Shown in pieces: positions 1 through 11,100 of a stretch of 64,000 nucleotides of DNA (positions are counted from its first letter, which is position 1; every line of letters starts with the position of its first letter). A program made the translations under genes and the position numbers. The DNA is from Papaver somniferum. Lineage: Eukaryota > Streptophyta > Magnoliopsida > Ranunculales > Papaveraceae. The notes under the pieces are model-generated. The model did not search any database. It saw only the letters and a program-made list of their open reading frames with translations, and was not told the origin of the DNA. The stretch spans positions 135,564,777-135,628,776 of the forward strand of contig NC_039361.1 in NCBI RefSeq assembly GCF_003573695.1, read 5' to 3'.

Positions 1-829
1 TGATCAAACATACAGGTATGTTGTTAACAAACTCTAATACCCATGTTATATGCGTTTGTGTGTGTTTTTCAACAAGAAAATTCAATTTCTGCATGCATTG
101 AATGCCATGAACAACATATAATCGGTAGCTAATGGAGTATAATATCTACCGATTACAAGAAATTGCCTCCAAAATATCCACAATCGCAAGCTATTGTATG
201 TATAAAACTACCGATTACGAAAAAAAAACCAAATTGAAAGTTATAATTTCTCATAATCGGTAGTTTTAAAAATTAACTTTCCTACCGATTTTAAAAGTCG
301 CCCCAAATACGAATTTCTCCAAAAATGAAAAAATTGTAATTCTTCATATTTCATAATCGGTTATTTATGAATGCATTTATCCTACGATTATGGTAGTCGC
401 CCCAAAAACAAATTTCCACAAAAATGAAACTTTCGTAATTCTTCATATTTCATATTTGGTGGTTTATAAATTCAGTTATCCTTCGATTAATGTTGTCGCC
501 CCTGAAAGAAAATAACTTCAAAATTTCCAATTTTACAACATATAATTGGTTTTACTGTATTCAAATTAATCTTCCGATTGGTTTGTAATCGGACGTTTTG
601 GAATGAATAATACCTCCGGTTATTGTAGTTTTTTATACAGAACAACTGCACATTTTTGTATTTCGTTAATCAGTAGTGTAGGATCGTATATGACTACCGA
701 TTAATATATAATCGGATGCGTTATGTCGTACATGATTTTCGATTGTTCTATAATCGGTTATATATCCTCTAAACATTGCTTCCGATTGTTAATGCATAAC
801 TTGTTGTTGTCGTACGTAGGTTGTTGTAG
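1..829. repeat. Field of AATCGG/CCGATT inverted motifs upstream of the MULE-OTU gene
   Basis: No coding region is visible here. The stretch carries more than a dozen copies of a short motif in both orientations (ATAATCGGTAG and CTACCGATTA, with variants such as CTTCCGATT), for example near 118, 151, 208, 253, 282, 354, 572-590, 697-716 and 741-765. Several copies face each other at 20-60 bp, so small hairpins are possible. The motif is dense only from 1 to about 8,460. It is cut by the window start. Confidence 0.75.
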
Positions 830-3800
830 CTGTTGATGACGATTATTATTTGAGGCCTGATACTTCCCTACACTATGCAAACGATTTGGTATGCTCACGA
901 ATTATCTTTTATTTTTCAAATCATGTATGTTAGATGATTATGCTTATTATTTTTGTTTTGTTATATGCGCATTTAGATATTTGGAAGTAAGAATGAGGCA
1001 AAGGAATAGCTTATGAACAAGGCAAAAGGGAAGATGTGCATGGTAGTTTAGAACAGTTGTGTGAAGGACATTCGGTTTGAAATGATTTGTGAGCGAGGTG
1101 GGGAGAAAAAGAGTCACGAGGGAAAGAATAATAAGTATGTAAGCAAGACGGAGAGGAAATACCGAAGCCATACAAAGAAGATTGGATGCCCATTTAAGAT
1201 TGTATTTTACAAGCCCGACGGTAGGGAAACTAGAGATTGGAAAATGTGCAAAGTTGTTAATGGTTGTCACAACCACGATGATCCGGAAGATCTTATTGGA
1301 CATATAATGGTTGCGAAGCTAAAACCACATGAAATGGAGACGGTGAGGTCTATGCGGATCCAAAAGGCGAGTGCGATCTTAAGTAAAATAAAGGCGGACG
1401 ACCCCGACAACTTGTCTTCTTTGTCTACAATTAAGTCGGCCCTAGCTACGATCAAAAAGATGGAAAGGGATGGTAGAACGGTCATGCAATAATCGCAGTG
1501 GTTAGCTGAGTTACATGACTACATGTTGAGAACGGAAGAAAAGGATGGTAAAGTGGTTCATATTTTCTTGGCACATCCCGAAATGATCCAATTGGCTCAG
1601 TGTTTTCATCAAATTTTGTTGATAGATGCCACTTATAAGACAAATAAATATAACATGTCGTTGTTGAATACTGCTTGTCACACTTCGTACAAAAACACGT
1701 TTACGATTTCATGGGGTTTAATGGATCGTGAGAACAACGTGAGTTTCATTTGGATATTGGAGACGTTGAGGTCGATTTATAACGACGCTGATTTTCCAAG
1801 GGTTATTATAACGGATAACGATCAAGCCTTAATGCATGCAATAGCGGGAGTGTTTCCGGAAGCCCGAAACTTGCAATGTACGTGGCACATTCAATGCAAT
1901 CTCAAACTCAATTACCATCACCATTTCCAAGCTAAAAAACCAAGGAAGGGTACCAAGATGGCGAAGGAAGAGGATGAGCGCATTAGTAAATTAACCGTGG
2001 AAGAACGAGAGGAAGAGAAGATGTTATTTGATGAACAATGGAAGGAGGATGGAATGGTTTGGAGAGCGTTCATGAAAGCATGGGACAAGATCGTTTGGTC
2101 GAAGACCGATGAAATTTACGAACATAACTTGAAGAAATTTGAGGATGAATATGGCACGAACTACCCAAAACCCGTTGAGTATTGTAAAAAACAATGGTTA
2201 CCGATTAAGAAAAGGTTTGTGTTTGCATGGACATATGAATATCGTAACTTCAAGAACGAGGCGACAAGCATTGCGGAGGGGTCTCATGGCCGATTAAAGA
2301 AAATTCTTCTAGATAGTCAAAATGGAGTTGTGTCGATCCAAGAAGCAATCCGTGAATTCACCAATCTTGATCTCGTAAAGATTAAGGGTTTGTATGAAAT
2401 TTAGTGTACATAGATTCCCTACGGATCATGAAAAGGAAAGATTTCTTCTAAGGGGCGTTGTTCATAAAGTTTCAAAATGGGCAATAAATCAAATGATGAA
2501 ACAATTGAAGTTATATAAAGCTTACGATAACGAGAATACGGTTTGTGTTTTCAAGGATATGATAGGTATTGGTATCCCCGGTCGTCATAAAATGGGTAGG
2601 TACGTCGATGTGATTAACATCAATGATATTTATCCATTTTGGAAGCAATTAAATTTCACTCCAAGCACCCCCGTAGTTGATGGTCCGTCGTTCATGGAGT
2701 GGGACTTGTGTGCAAGAATAGCCGAGCGTCATGCTACAAAAAATGGCACCAAGAAGCAAATTTTGATGCACGATTTGGACCAAGATTTTCACCCTTGTTT
2801 AAGGGAGGTTGATGAACCTATTAAGAAAAAGGTGGCGGGTAGGCCGAGCACCAAAGTGCCGAGGACCATTGAAAGAAAAGAATTGAAGGAGTATTTGTCT
2901 AATAAAAGAATATTGTCTAGGCACGAGCGTTTGAAAGCCGAATTTGAAGATGAACCGGAACCCAAGAAAAGAGGTCGTCCAAGAAAAGATCAAAGTGGAC
3001 CAACCACCCGAAAAGTAAGGCCAAAGATATCTACGGATCCTTCTCAAGTAAGTCAAACCGAGGCGGTAGAAGAAGTTTTGTTAGTGGAGTCCCAAACTAG
3101 CTCTGTAGTTATTGATCAAATGAGCGACTCGCAACAAACACACCCTACGGAAATGGTGACTATAAAAGAGAAGAATGGTAATCTTCGTTGTCCTAGGGTT
3201 TTCATGGAATACCAACACGATCCACGTACACGATTATAGAAGAGTATATGAAACAACTCCCTCCACTCATTGTTCCATTTGTTTTGTCCACCGACGAAGT
3301 TGATGGGGATGACAACTGTGGGTTTCACGTCGCTACAGAACAAATGGGTCACTTTGACGAGTCCCTCAACGAAGATGTCACCCAATGCCAATATTTAAGA
3401 ACTAAGATGGCGGCAACTAATAAAGGATAAGGATTTCTATACGGAGATGATAAGGCGAGGAGATAGACATAACAAAGAACTAGAGTTCAAAGACTTAGTT
3501 GCGCGTGTAAAGTTCCGAAAGGAATTGAAGACAATCGGAGCCAAGTATTGGATGACAATGCCTAAATGTGGATATCTCTTAGCGGACATTTTGAATTGCG
3601 TAGTACATTTCTTTGTTCCTGCTAAGTATGGACATTCTTTTACGTTCGCACCTACAAGGACTGTTTGCGATGAATCAGTTAAAGATAGAAGAATTGTCAT
3701 GGCATCTGTGAATGAGATGCATTTTATCGGTTTAAGATTAAAGAGAGATTGTCCATTACCTCTGTTAGGTGGTTGGACGGATTAATTCCCAACAAATCAT

Positions 3801-3917
3801 TGTAAGGATTGGTTGAAACAGTATGAGTCGAACATGGTTGATTGGGGTCGCGTCATGAACGACAACTATCCGGATGGGTTAGTCGAATTGGTAAGCTCGG
3901 ATGATGACGATGTTTGA
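830..3917 (+). pseudogene. Decayed MULE transposase fused to an OTU-type cysteine protease
   Basis: This is the degenerate copy of a Mutator-like transposase gene. A short exon (about 830-888, reading VDDDYYLRP) ends at a GT donor; after an intron to 976 the second exon encodes a FAR1-like zinc region (GCPFKIVF, NGCHNHD, about 1190-1280). The MULE core follows: LLIDATYKTN (first Asp), ITDNDQAL (second Asp), CTWHIQC, and IAEGSHGRLK (likely Glu). The SWIM-like site reads GIPGRHK, with Gly where Cys is usual. A linker holds AT-hook-like GRPSTK and KKRGRPRK. The C-terminal part is OTU-like: DGDDNCGFH supplies the Cys, WMTMPKCGYLLAD follows, and NEMHFIGL supplies the His. Breaks: in-frame stops at 1007, 1049, 1490 and 3783, frame changes near 2390, 3237 and 3408. 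Natural stop 3915-3917. Family assignment is firm; function in this copy is lost. Confidence 0.85.
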
Positions 3918-3984
3918 TCGTTATGTTTGGAAGATGTATTTTGTTTGCTATTTTTTTACATGTCTGAAAAATCCTGTGAAGATA

Positions 3985-4379
3985 TATGATATAATCGGTA
4001 GGTATATCATATGATATTCCTACCGATTATGGAAATCGGTAGTTTATTTTGTACACTTAACTTTCGAATAATGAATCTTCTGATAATTCTTTTTTGATGC
4101 TTTATGAATCGATAGATTAAAGAACATGCAAACTTCCGATTATAACCAAAATCTGACAAAAAAATTGAAAATTTTCCTAGGTTCGGTAGATTACATAACA
4201 TGCTAACTTCCAATTATAACCAAACTCTGACAAAAAAATTGAAATTTTTTCCCAGGTTCGGTAGCTTACATAATATACTAACTTCCGATTGCAACCAGAT
4301 TCTCACAAACAAATTTGAAAATTGTACTAGAATCGGTATATTGTATAACATAATGACTTCCGATTATAACCATTATTCT
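3985..4379. repeat. About 80-bp imperfect tandem repeat built on the AATCGG motif
   Basis: After a facing motif pair (3990-4046), about three and a half units run from 4100. Each holds GGTTCGGTAG, ACATAACATGCTAACTTCC, GATTATAACC and CTGACAAAAAAATTGAAA. The array ends about where the minus-strand gene at 4380-4848 stops. Confidence 0.7.
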
Positions 4380-4848
4380 CTATACTGTGGCCACGGACTT
4401 TAGGAATTCATAACTTCCATCGTATATGAATTCTTCTCCTTTTTTCTCTAAGTACTTCCTTTTTGTGAGTGTCTCCTACATAAACCAACAAATTTTTGTT
4501 ATAACTTAAGTGGATTAACAACCTTAAGTGACTCATTTCTCCGATATGTAAAACAAGTATGCAAATACTTACAAATTGTTGGATCGACAAGCTTAAGTGG
4601 TTGGGGTTAAAGATCCTATTTTGTATCGTTATGTAATCGTTTACTCCTTTTTGGCTTAGTCGGAACCGATCATGAACTTGTATAAGGGATCTTTGCTTTG
4701 GATTTCCATACTCTCGCACGGTTTGTTTATAAATCCTCCCCTAAAATATTTCAGCTGTGATCCTTCCGGCTATGACATCTTCACGTCTTGTTTCGTGGTA
4801 CCATGTTTTGACAATCGCCAAATCTTCAGTTGCACCAAATGTTGTCAT
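4380..4848 (-). pseudogene. Two-exon SANT/trihelix-like small protein gene, one nonsense codon
   Basis: Read on the minus strand, exon 1 runs from the ATG at 4848 to 4573, a GT donor (GTAAGT) lies at 4572, the intron runs to 4476, and exon 2 (4475-4380) stops at 4380-4382. The splice keeps frame and gives about 122 residues. Exon 1 starts MTTFGATEDLAIVKTWYHET and continues ...GRIYKQTVREYGNP...LIQVHDRFRLSQKGVNDY; exon 2 reads KRKYLEKKGEEFIYDG. The layout (acidic start, Trp-rich helices, Tyr-rich end) resembles the Myb/SANT-like proteins common near plant DNA transposons, by impression. Codon 36 is TAG where a Trp fits (EIF*GRIY), a single C-to-T type change. Otherwise the gene looks intact. 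A TATA box and MSA-like site lie upstream. Role inferred only: DNA-binding accessory protein. Confidence 0.6.
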
Positions 4849-4956
4849 GATTCTAGGATTAGATATAGAATGAATTAAAAAGAGTAGACGATGGAAAATC
4901 TTCTTGTTGTATGCTACAAGACTAGTTTGGTGTAGAAATGATAAGAGGTTACCATC

Positions 4957-4984
4957 CTTATATAGATGAGAGTCCCAACGGCTA
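4957..4984 (-). promoter_or_regulatory. TATA box with adjacent MSA-like element (promoter of the gene at 4848)
   Basis: On the minus strand a TATATAAGG box (4957-4966) sits about 110 bp upstream of the ATG. CCCAACGGCTA (plus-strand 4974-4984) matches the G2/M-specific MSA consensus YCYAACGGYYA exactly and lies just upstream of the TATA box. The same pairing recurs before the genes at 5961 and 7095. Confidence 0.5.
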
Positions 4985-5442
4985 TATTTTTTGAAAATAT
5001 GGTTGTTGTGGTGAGGTGTAACACAAGTGTAATGATACAACGTACACTGTGCAAACAATAATGAACTACAATCGGTATAAATGGTCATAACAATTTCTCC
5101 TGAATATGTTAATCAGAGCTTTAGTATTTTTCTTGATCTCCGATTATATGCATTTTGGTTCCAGAGTTTTTAGTTTCATTCAATACCAACAATCGGTAGA
5201 TAATCTAACTTGTAAAACTACCGATTTAGTGTGTATTTCGAGGTACGGCTAGTTTCCACTTTATGTAACGGTAATAAGAAATCATAATCGGATCACAAAT
5301 ACTCAAACTTTCCTACGAATAAGTATAATCAGTTACTAAATATCAAATAAACCTCCGATTACAATTTAAATTTTGAAAATTACAGAGAACATTCAAACTT
5401 TTCTAAACACATCACATGTTATTCTTTTTTCCAGTCCTTCGC
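4985..5442. other. Intergenic spacer with scattered AATCGG motifs
   Basis: No coding region is supported. Motif copies lie near 5070, 5140, 5190-5222 (a facing pair around GATAATCTAACTTGTAAAA), 5284 and 5356. Confidence 0.5.
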
Positions 5443-5961
5443 TCAACTATCAATGCGGCTTCGAAATGTAAAAACGACTCTCCTCCACTTGGTATAAGCA
5501 TCTTGTGCCGTATACCTGTCGCCTCTGTGCCTAGCAATAAACTCATTGTACTTGGTGCATAATTTCAGAACATGATTCACCCTTGAATAAATGTGGTCTG
5601 GTTCATAATCATAGCGTGGTTTCTTATCGTCCATCTTTCCAATGAAAGGACCCAATGAAACAATAATCCAAAATATAGTCTCACCCGGATGTTCTTCAGG
5701 TAGATATTTCACAATGTAATAATTTTTTACCCATTCGGTCTCTTCCTCAACTTGTTTTAATCTTTCTCTTTGATGGTACTATTCTTGACCTCGTTTCTTT
5801 GCCTCGATTGCCTCTTCTTCCTCCTTCGTTGCAATTAACGATGGTCTAGTTTTTTTTGGTTGTTTGCTTCTTTTTTGTATCTCTTCTTCCATTGCTGCAA
5901 TTGATGATGTTGTTCGCTTGCATCTTCTAATTATGTGTTCGACTGATGATGGACTTGCCAT
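5443..5961 (-). pseudogene. Small basic protein gene, possibly SANT-like, with an in-frame TAG
   Basis: From the ATG at 5961 (MASPSSVEHIIRRCKRTT) one minus-strand frame stays open for about 172 codons to 5443, except for a TAG at 5779-5781 after KKRGQE. The N-terminal half is rich in Lys, Arg and Glu and could form a coiled coil. The C-terminal half reads FWIIVSLGPFIGKMDDKKP, then YSRVNHVLKLCTKYNEF and DAYTKWRRVVFTFRSR. I do not recognise the family. The C-terminal pattern is loosely like the second helical region of plant SANT/trihelix transposon-associated proteins, and the gene shares its promoter architecture with those at 4848 and 7095. It may be a gene broken once or one using a downstream start. 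Confidence 0.5.
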
Positions 5962-6034
5962 TGAAAATGATTTTCACTTTAATTTTCACCTCAATAATTT
6001 CAGTATGGTGCATAAATGATGGGAGGTTACCCTC

Positions 6035-6062
6035 CTTATATAAATGAGAGTTCTAACGGCTC
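6035..6062 (-). promoter_or_regulatory. TATA box plus MSA-like element (promoter of the gene at 5961)
   Basis: TTTATATAAGG on the minus strand (6035-6045) is followed upstream by TCTAACGGCTC (6052-6062), one mismatch from the MSA consensus. The surrounding bases, GAGAGT before and a T-run with TTGAAAAT after, match the promoter at 4957-5000, so the two promoters share ancestry. Confidence 0.5.
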
Positions 6063-6084
6063 TTTTTTTTTTTGAAAATGTAGC

Positions 6085-6915
6085 CATAATCGGATGCTAT
6101 TACCGATTATTATTTTCGGTAGTTGATATATTTAATTTATATTCCGATTATGGGTTGCCCCAAAATGAGATTTTTCTTGAATCCTCCATTTGATGACTTT
6201 TGAAATCTTCCATAATCGGTAGATAATATAACTTGTAAACCTACCGATTATAAGTAGCCCCAGATTCAACTTGGCCAAATTCCATAGGTTTTGAGGGTAC
6301 AGAGCCAACGATAACCATTTGGTCTGTGTTTTGGATGTATCCATAATCGGATCTAAATAGGTTACAAAACCTCCCGATTATTGGTTGCCCCAAAATGAGA
6401 TTTTTCTTAAATCCATCATTTGATGAATTTTGAAATCTGCCATAATCGGTAGATAATATAACTTGTAAACCTACCGATTATAAGTAGCCCCAGATTCAAC
6501 CTTTGCCAAATTCCATAGGTTTTGAGGGTACAGAGCCAACCATAACCATTTGGTTTGTGTTTTAGGTGTAGCCATAATCGGAATCTAAATAGGTTACAAA
6601 ACCTCCCGATTATTGGTTGCCCCAAAATGAGATTGTTCTTAAATCCTTCATTTGATGAATTTTGAAATCTACCATAATCGGTATATAACATAACTTGTAA
6701 ACCTACCGATTATAAGTAGCCCCAGATTCAAACTTGGCCAAATTCCATAGGTTTTGAGGGTACAGAGCCAACCATAATCATTTGGTTTGTGTTTTGGATG
6801 TATCCATAGTCAGAAGCTAAATAGGTTAGCAAACCTCTCGATTATGTGTTTTGAATCTACCACAATCGGTAGATAATCTAACTTGCATACCTTCCGATTA
6901 TAAGTAACCCCGGAT
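6085..6915. repeat. About 230-bp tandem repeat carrying paired AATCGG motifs
   Basis: Three to four units start with CATAATCGGTAGATAAT at 6212 and 6441, CATAATCGGTATATAAC at 6673 and a variant at 6861 (spacing about 229, 232 and 188). Each unit has a facing pair around ATAACTTGTAAAC, then AAGTAGCCCCAGATTCAAC, GGTTTTGAGGGTACAGAGCC and a second pair around AAATAGGTTACAAAACCTC. Confidence 0.8.
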
Positions 6916-6963
6916 TCAACCTTCGTCAAAATAGCCGTTGCAGTTTAAACCTAATTGATGAAA

Positions 6964-7023
6964 TAGCCGTTGGAGTTTTTTGGAAAAAGAAAAAGAGTCG
7001 TTGGTCCATAAACCTATATAAAG
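6964..7023 (+). promoter_or_regulatory. MSA-like element and TATA box (promoter of the gene at 7095)
   Basis: TAGCCGTTGGA (6964-6974) is the reverse complement of TCCAACGGCTA, an exact MSA match. A related ATAGCCGTTG is at 6931. The TATA box TATATAAAG is at 7015-7023, about 75 bp before the ATG, a normal plant core-promoter spacing. Confidence 0.5.
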
Positions 7024-7094
7024 AAACTCATATCTATCAACCCATTTGCACCAAACTCTTTCCTCTCTTCAGTTCTAATTTTGAAAACAAAAAC

Positions 7095-7556
7095 ATGGAT
7101 ATTGCTTTTGCCGAAGAAGAAGATTGTCTTATTTATAGAGCGTAAGCTGTGGTAACTACTCATGATCGTGTTCACAAGCTCCACTAATCAGAATCCGAAG
7201 AGCAGTTATGGAACCGTATCTTAATGGTATTTGAGGCGTTAGATGGTAATCGGATTCGAAGATCATCCAATGACATTAAGATGAGAAAGAATGCGCTCGA
7301 TAAGGGGATTGACAAACTTGAAGATGAGGAACGATTTGTTAGGAATACTTTTCCTTGGTGGACGTACGAAAAACGGGTAAGTATCTTTGTAACTCCGGCT
7401 CACATAAACATTAGTTAGTACTAACTTGTTACTCATTCGTAATTTCAGAGAAATCTTGATGATCGCCGGTATGTGGACCTCTACGGGAAACGATTTGAAC
7501 ATGAAGGATGTTACAAAATCAAGAGGGACAATTTCTATAGTCACTGGAGGTTATGA
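7095..7556 (+). pseudogene. Two-exon SANT/trihelix-like gene with two CAA-to-TAA type stops
   Basis: Exon 1 (ATG 7095 to 7376) reads MDIAFAEEEDCLIYRA, then SEEQLWNRILMVFEALDGN, and ends TFPWWTYEKR before a perfect GTAAGTATC donor. The intron is 7377-7448 (ends TTTCAG). Exon 2 (7449-7556) reads RNLDDRRYVDLYGKRFEHEG ...YSHWRL and stops at 7554-7556. The spliced frame is about 130 codons. Two TAA codons (16 and 31) sit where Gln is plausible. The acidic start, Trp-rich first helix and Tyr/Gly-rich second exon parallel the gene at 4380-4848. I infer a SANT/trihelix-type DNA-binding accessory protein; no direct evidence of function. Confidence 0.55.
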
Positions 7557-7629
7557 TCTTTCTTAATACTTTTAAGTGATTGTAAGAGTATGGATTTAGG
7601 TGCTTTTAACATGATTGTAACGTTAAGGT

Positions 7630-8460
7630 CTTTATGTAATGGTTGTAATCGGAATTACATTAATTTAAAATCTTTACCGATTATGGGTAATCGGTCGTGT
7701 ATTTGGTTACACAAGCTTTCGTTTATCATAATCAAAAAATTTATGAGTGAACTTACTTTCCGACTATGGTGTTGTTTGGATATAGAAAATAAAGTTTTCT
7801 TTACATACAATAATCGGAAGAACCATATAAAATAAACCTAACGACTACAATAATCGGAAGCTAATGGAGTGAACTTACTTTCCGATTATGGTGTTGTTTC
7901 GATACAGGAAACAAAGTTTTCTTCACATTGAAGAACCGGAGGCACAATATAAAATAAACCTAACGATTATTATAATTAGAAGTTCAAGGAGTAATCTTAC
8001 TTTCTGAATATGGTGTTGTTTGGATACAGGAAACAAAGTTTTCTTCACATAGAACAATCGGTAGACAACTATATTATAAAACTCTCCATTATTATAATCG
8101 GAAGTTCAAGGAGTGAACTTACTTTCCGAATATGGTGTTGTTTGGATACAGGAAACAAAGTTTTCTTCACATATAATAATAAGTAGACAATTATATTACA
8201 AAACTTTCGATTATTATAATCGGAAGTTCAAGGAGTGAACTTACTTTCCGAATATGGTGTTGTTTGGATACAGGAAACAAAGTTTTCTTCACATAGAATA
8301 ATCGGTAGACAACTATATTACAAAACTCTCGATTATTATAATCGGAAGTTCAAGGAGTGAACCTACTTTCCGAATCTGAATTTATTTTGCATAATCCCCT
8401 GAATCGGGAGGTACGTATATAAATTAATCTTCCGATTGTGCATCAAAATTCAACAGTTTC
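7630..8460. repeat. About 121-bp tandem repeat with AATCGG motifs
   Basis: Five or so units marked by GAAGTTCAAGGAGTGAACTT (7979, 8102, 8223, 8344; earlier degenerate units near 7740 and 7857) each hold TTACTTTCCGAATATGGTG, GGAAACAAAGTTTTCTTCAC and AATAATCGGTAGACAAC. The array ends near 8,440, where the motif field also ends. Confidence 0.8.
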
Positions 8461-10619
8461 ATATCTCTGCATGTGATTTGCTTGCGAGTCATCGTTAAAT
8501 GCATAAAGGTAGAAATAAAACCATTAATAATCCATAAAACTAACCATTCACAAACCATAAACATAATGTACTAACTTATAATCCGACTCAAACCTTAAAA
8601 AACGACATAATCCGTCACAAACATTGAAAACGACATAATCCGACATAAACAAAGTTATCCATAAAGTTAATAAAACATCGAGAGTTTACAACCTCTTTGC
8701 TTTGACTTTGCGAGATTTACGACCTCCACGACTTGGACCAACATCATCATTGGTTTCATCATTTGAGCCTTCAACTTGAGTGCTCGATGACGCCCGAGTT
8801 CTTTTTTTCACTTTCTCTGTAGGTTTCTTGCCCTTTTCCCCGAACTGAGATGCATACTGTTCATTTTCAACGTTATCAATTAACTCTTGGTGTTTTTTTG
8901 TCTGCTTAATTGGCATAGGCTCTCTGGACTTTATGCAATTAGTTCACCATTTGGACAAACGCTTGAACCAGTTCATCTGTTTTAAAACATAGTATACCAT
9001 CAAACGGTTACTACTCTGATTTTGACCCATAATATTAAACTAAATTAATAAATAAATACGTACCAATCTATCAAAACCTGAAGGTTTCTTTAAGATCACG
9101 GATTACACGAATATGAGAAACTTTGCGGTACCAATCCATATAGTTGGGAGAATTTTCATAATCTTGGTTGGATGGCCTTCCTAAGTTGATCAAGTAATGC
9201 ATCCTTCTATCCCAATGGGTTTTAACGGTTAGTTTACCCGAGTAGACCACCGTGATAGAATCTTTAGCAGACTCGCACTTTTCCGGATCCAAAGAGAAAT
9301 TTCCATGGATTTCCTCCTTTGGTATTCCTTGTACGTACCGTGTTGTCGCGCCACCCTTGAGGCATTGTACATCACGTATCATGTGGAGTTCCATAACAGT
9401 CCAAAATAAAGGGCCAAATCGGACTGAGCCGCTATATGTCCACTAGCTCGGTCTTCCTTGTATGGATCAAAGCATACCTCTTGGGCTTTCAGTGAGTCTA
9501 AAATATCCCTCAAACGAATCAGCTTCTGCTCCTTTGTCCTAGAATGGTTGTCATCGAAGACGTACTTTTTTCTTTTAGGGTCACCTTTCGCCCACGCCGG
9601 GTTTTCGATGGCCAATTGCAAGATAGGGAAGTGGTCGTAGATCCATGTCTATATTGTCATTTTTGCAAGTACTAGGAAATTGATTCTTCAATGGTAGAAA
9701 ATAAAAAAATAAGTAAGTATCTAGAGTTAATAAAAATACCTGTAGTAGACTGTGGATGGGGAAAAATGGTTTGCTCTGTTTTTAGGAAATGAGGTAATCA
9801 CCGTGCGATGGATATTCTTCGAACCAAGCAAACTGCTTAACCTCACACAGATGCACTGCAAAGGGAGTGCTTAGATTCGAGAGATCAATCTGTCGGCCTA
9901 AACCAAGTCAATGGCCGTTCTAGAATCAATTCGGTCGCAAAGAGGGAGATGGGTTGATCGGTAGGAGGGAAGCTGAGAATTGTGTGGGATCAGTGATGAT
10001 CAAGGATTGTGGATGTGTTGAAGGTTTCTGCAATTTTGGTGAACTGATGAGTTCGAATAAGTTCTGATAGATTGACGAATTCTTGAGAGTAGTTACTCGA
10101 GAAATTCTGTGTAGACAATTGATGATTACTGATAATCTTGTATCTTGTTGTTTCAATCATGGATTCAAAGAATTATTTATATTGTCAGAGTCGTGAACAC
10201 CTTGATCCCTGTAAGTGTGACGGTTTCTTGAGTGGGAAAGTGGGAGATCGTGGTGAAACCAGTTCCAGATTGTGTGGAGACTTGGTTGATCATTCACCCA
10301 CTACTTTGCTAACTCCTTCAACCGTTGACACGACTTACTCACATTTCTCGTTGTGGATGAATCCACGTACTGTAGGCCTCCAGACCAAAACCCTAATTGA
10401 TATCCCCCAATTTGACGTGATTGATGTCTCACTAATCGTGGAGTATGCATGACACATGTGTATTAGTGAGTCAGTTGTTGACTGATTAGATAGTGAGTCT
10501 AGGTTTTGTTGAATCGAGCATGAGTGATGAATGCTCAGTGATTCATGGATCGAACATGTAGTTCTCTGAAATGATGTCAATATTGTTGATTTAGTGATGA
10601 ATTATTGACTAGTATTTGA

Positions 10620-11100
10620 GGACTGAGCAAGAATTGCTCAATTTTGGCGAATTACTGAATATTGAGAATTTGACGTGCAACTGAGAAAGTATTGCTCAAT
10701 TGACAAATATGTTGATAATTTGATGAGCAACTCACCAAGTATTGCTCAATTCGACAAATTACTGAATGTTGATAATTTGACGAGCAATTGAGCAAGTATT
10801 GCTCAATTCGACAATTATGTTGGTAATTTGACGAGCAACTGAGCAAGTATTGCTCAATTCGACAAATATGTTGATAATTTGACGAGCAACTGAGCAAGTA
10901 TTGCTCAATTCGACAAATTACTGAATGTTGATAATTTGACGAGAAACTGAGCAAATATTGATCAATTCGAAAAATTACTGAATGTTGATAATTTGACGCG
11001 CAATTGAGCAAGTATTGCTCAATTCGACGAATTACCGATAAATTACTAAATATTGATAGCTGGATTAATAATTGAGAACTGAGCAAGTATTGCTCGATTC
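10620..11100. repeat. About 60-bp tandem repeats inside the solo LTR
   Basis: About seven units of GAGCAACTGAGCAAGTATTG, then CTCAATTCGACAAATTACTG and TTGATAATTTGAC. One minus-strand frame stays open through the array as an SSNYQH.ICRIEQYLLS repeat, a by-product of unit length. The copy at 20576 has only a short version near 21,400-21,500. Confidence 0.75.

Noticed and set aside
3447..3785. Independent small gene
   Set aside because: It is the second half of the OTU domain, separated from the first by one frameshift near 3408.
10652..11086. Minus-strand repetitive protein (SSNYQH.ICRIEQYLLS units)
   Set aside because: It is the translation of a tandem repeat inside a solo LTR; no promoter or independent conservation.
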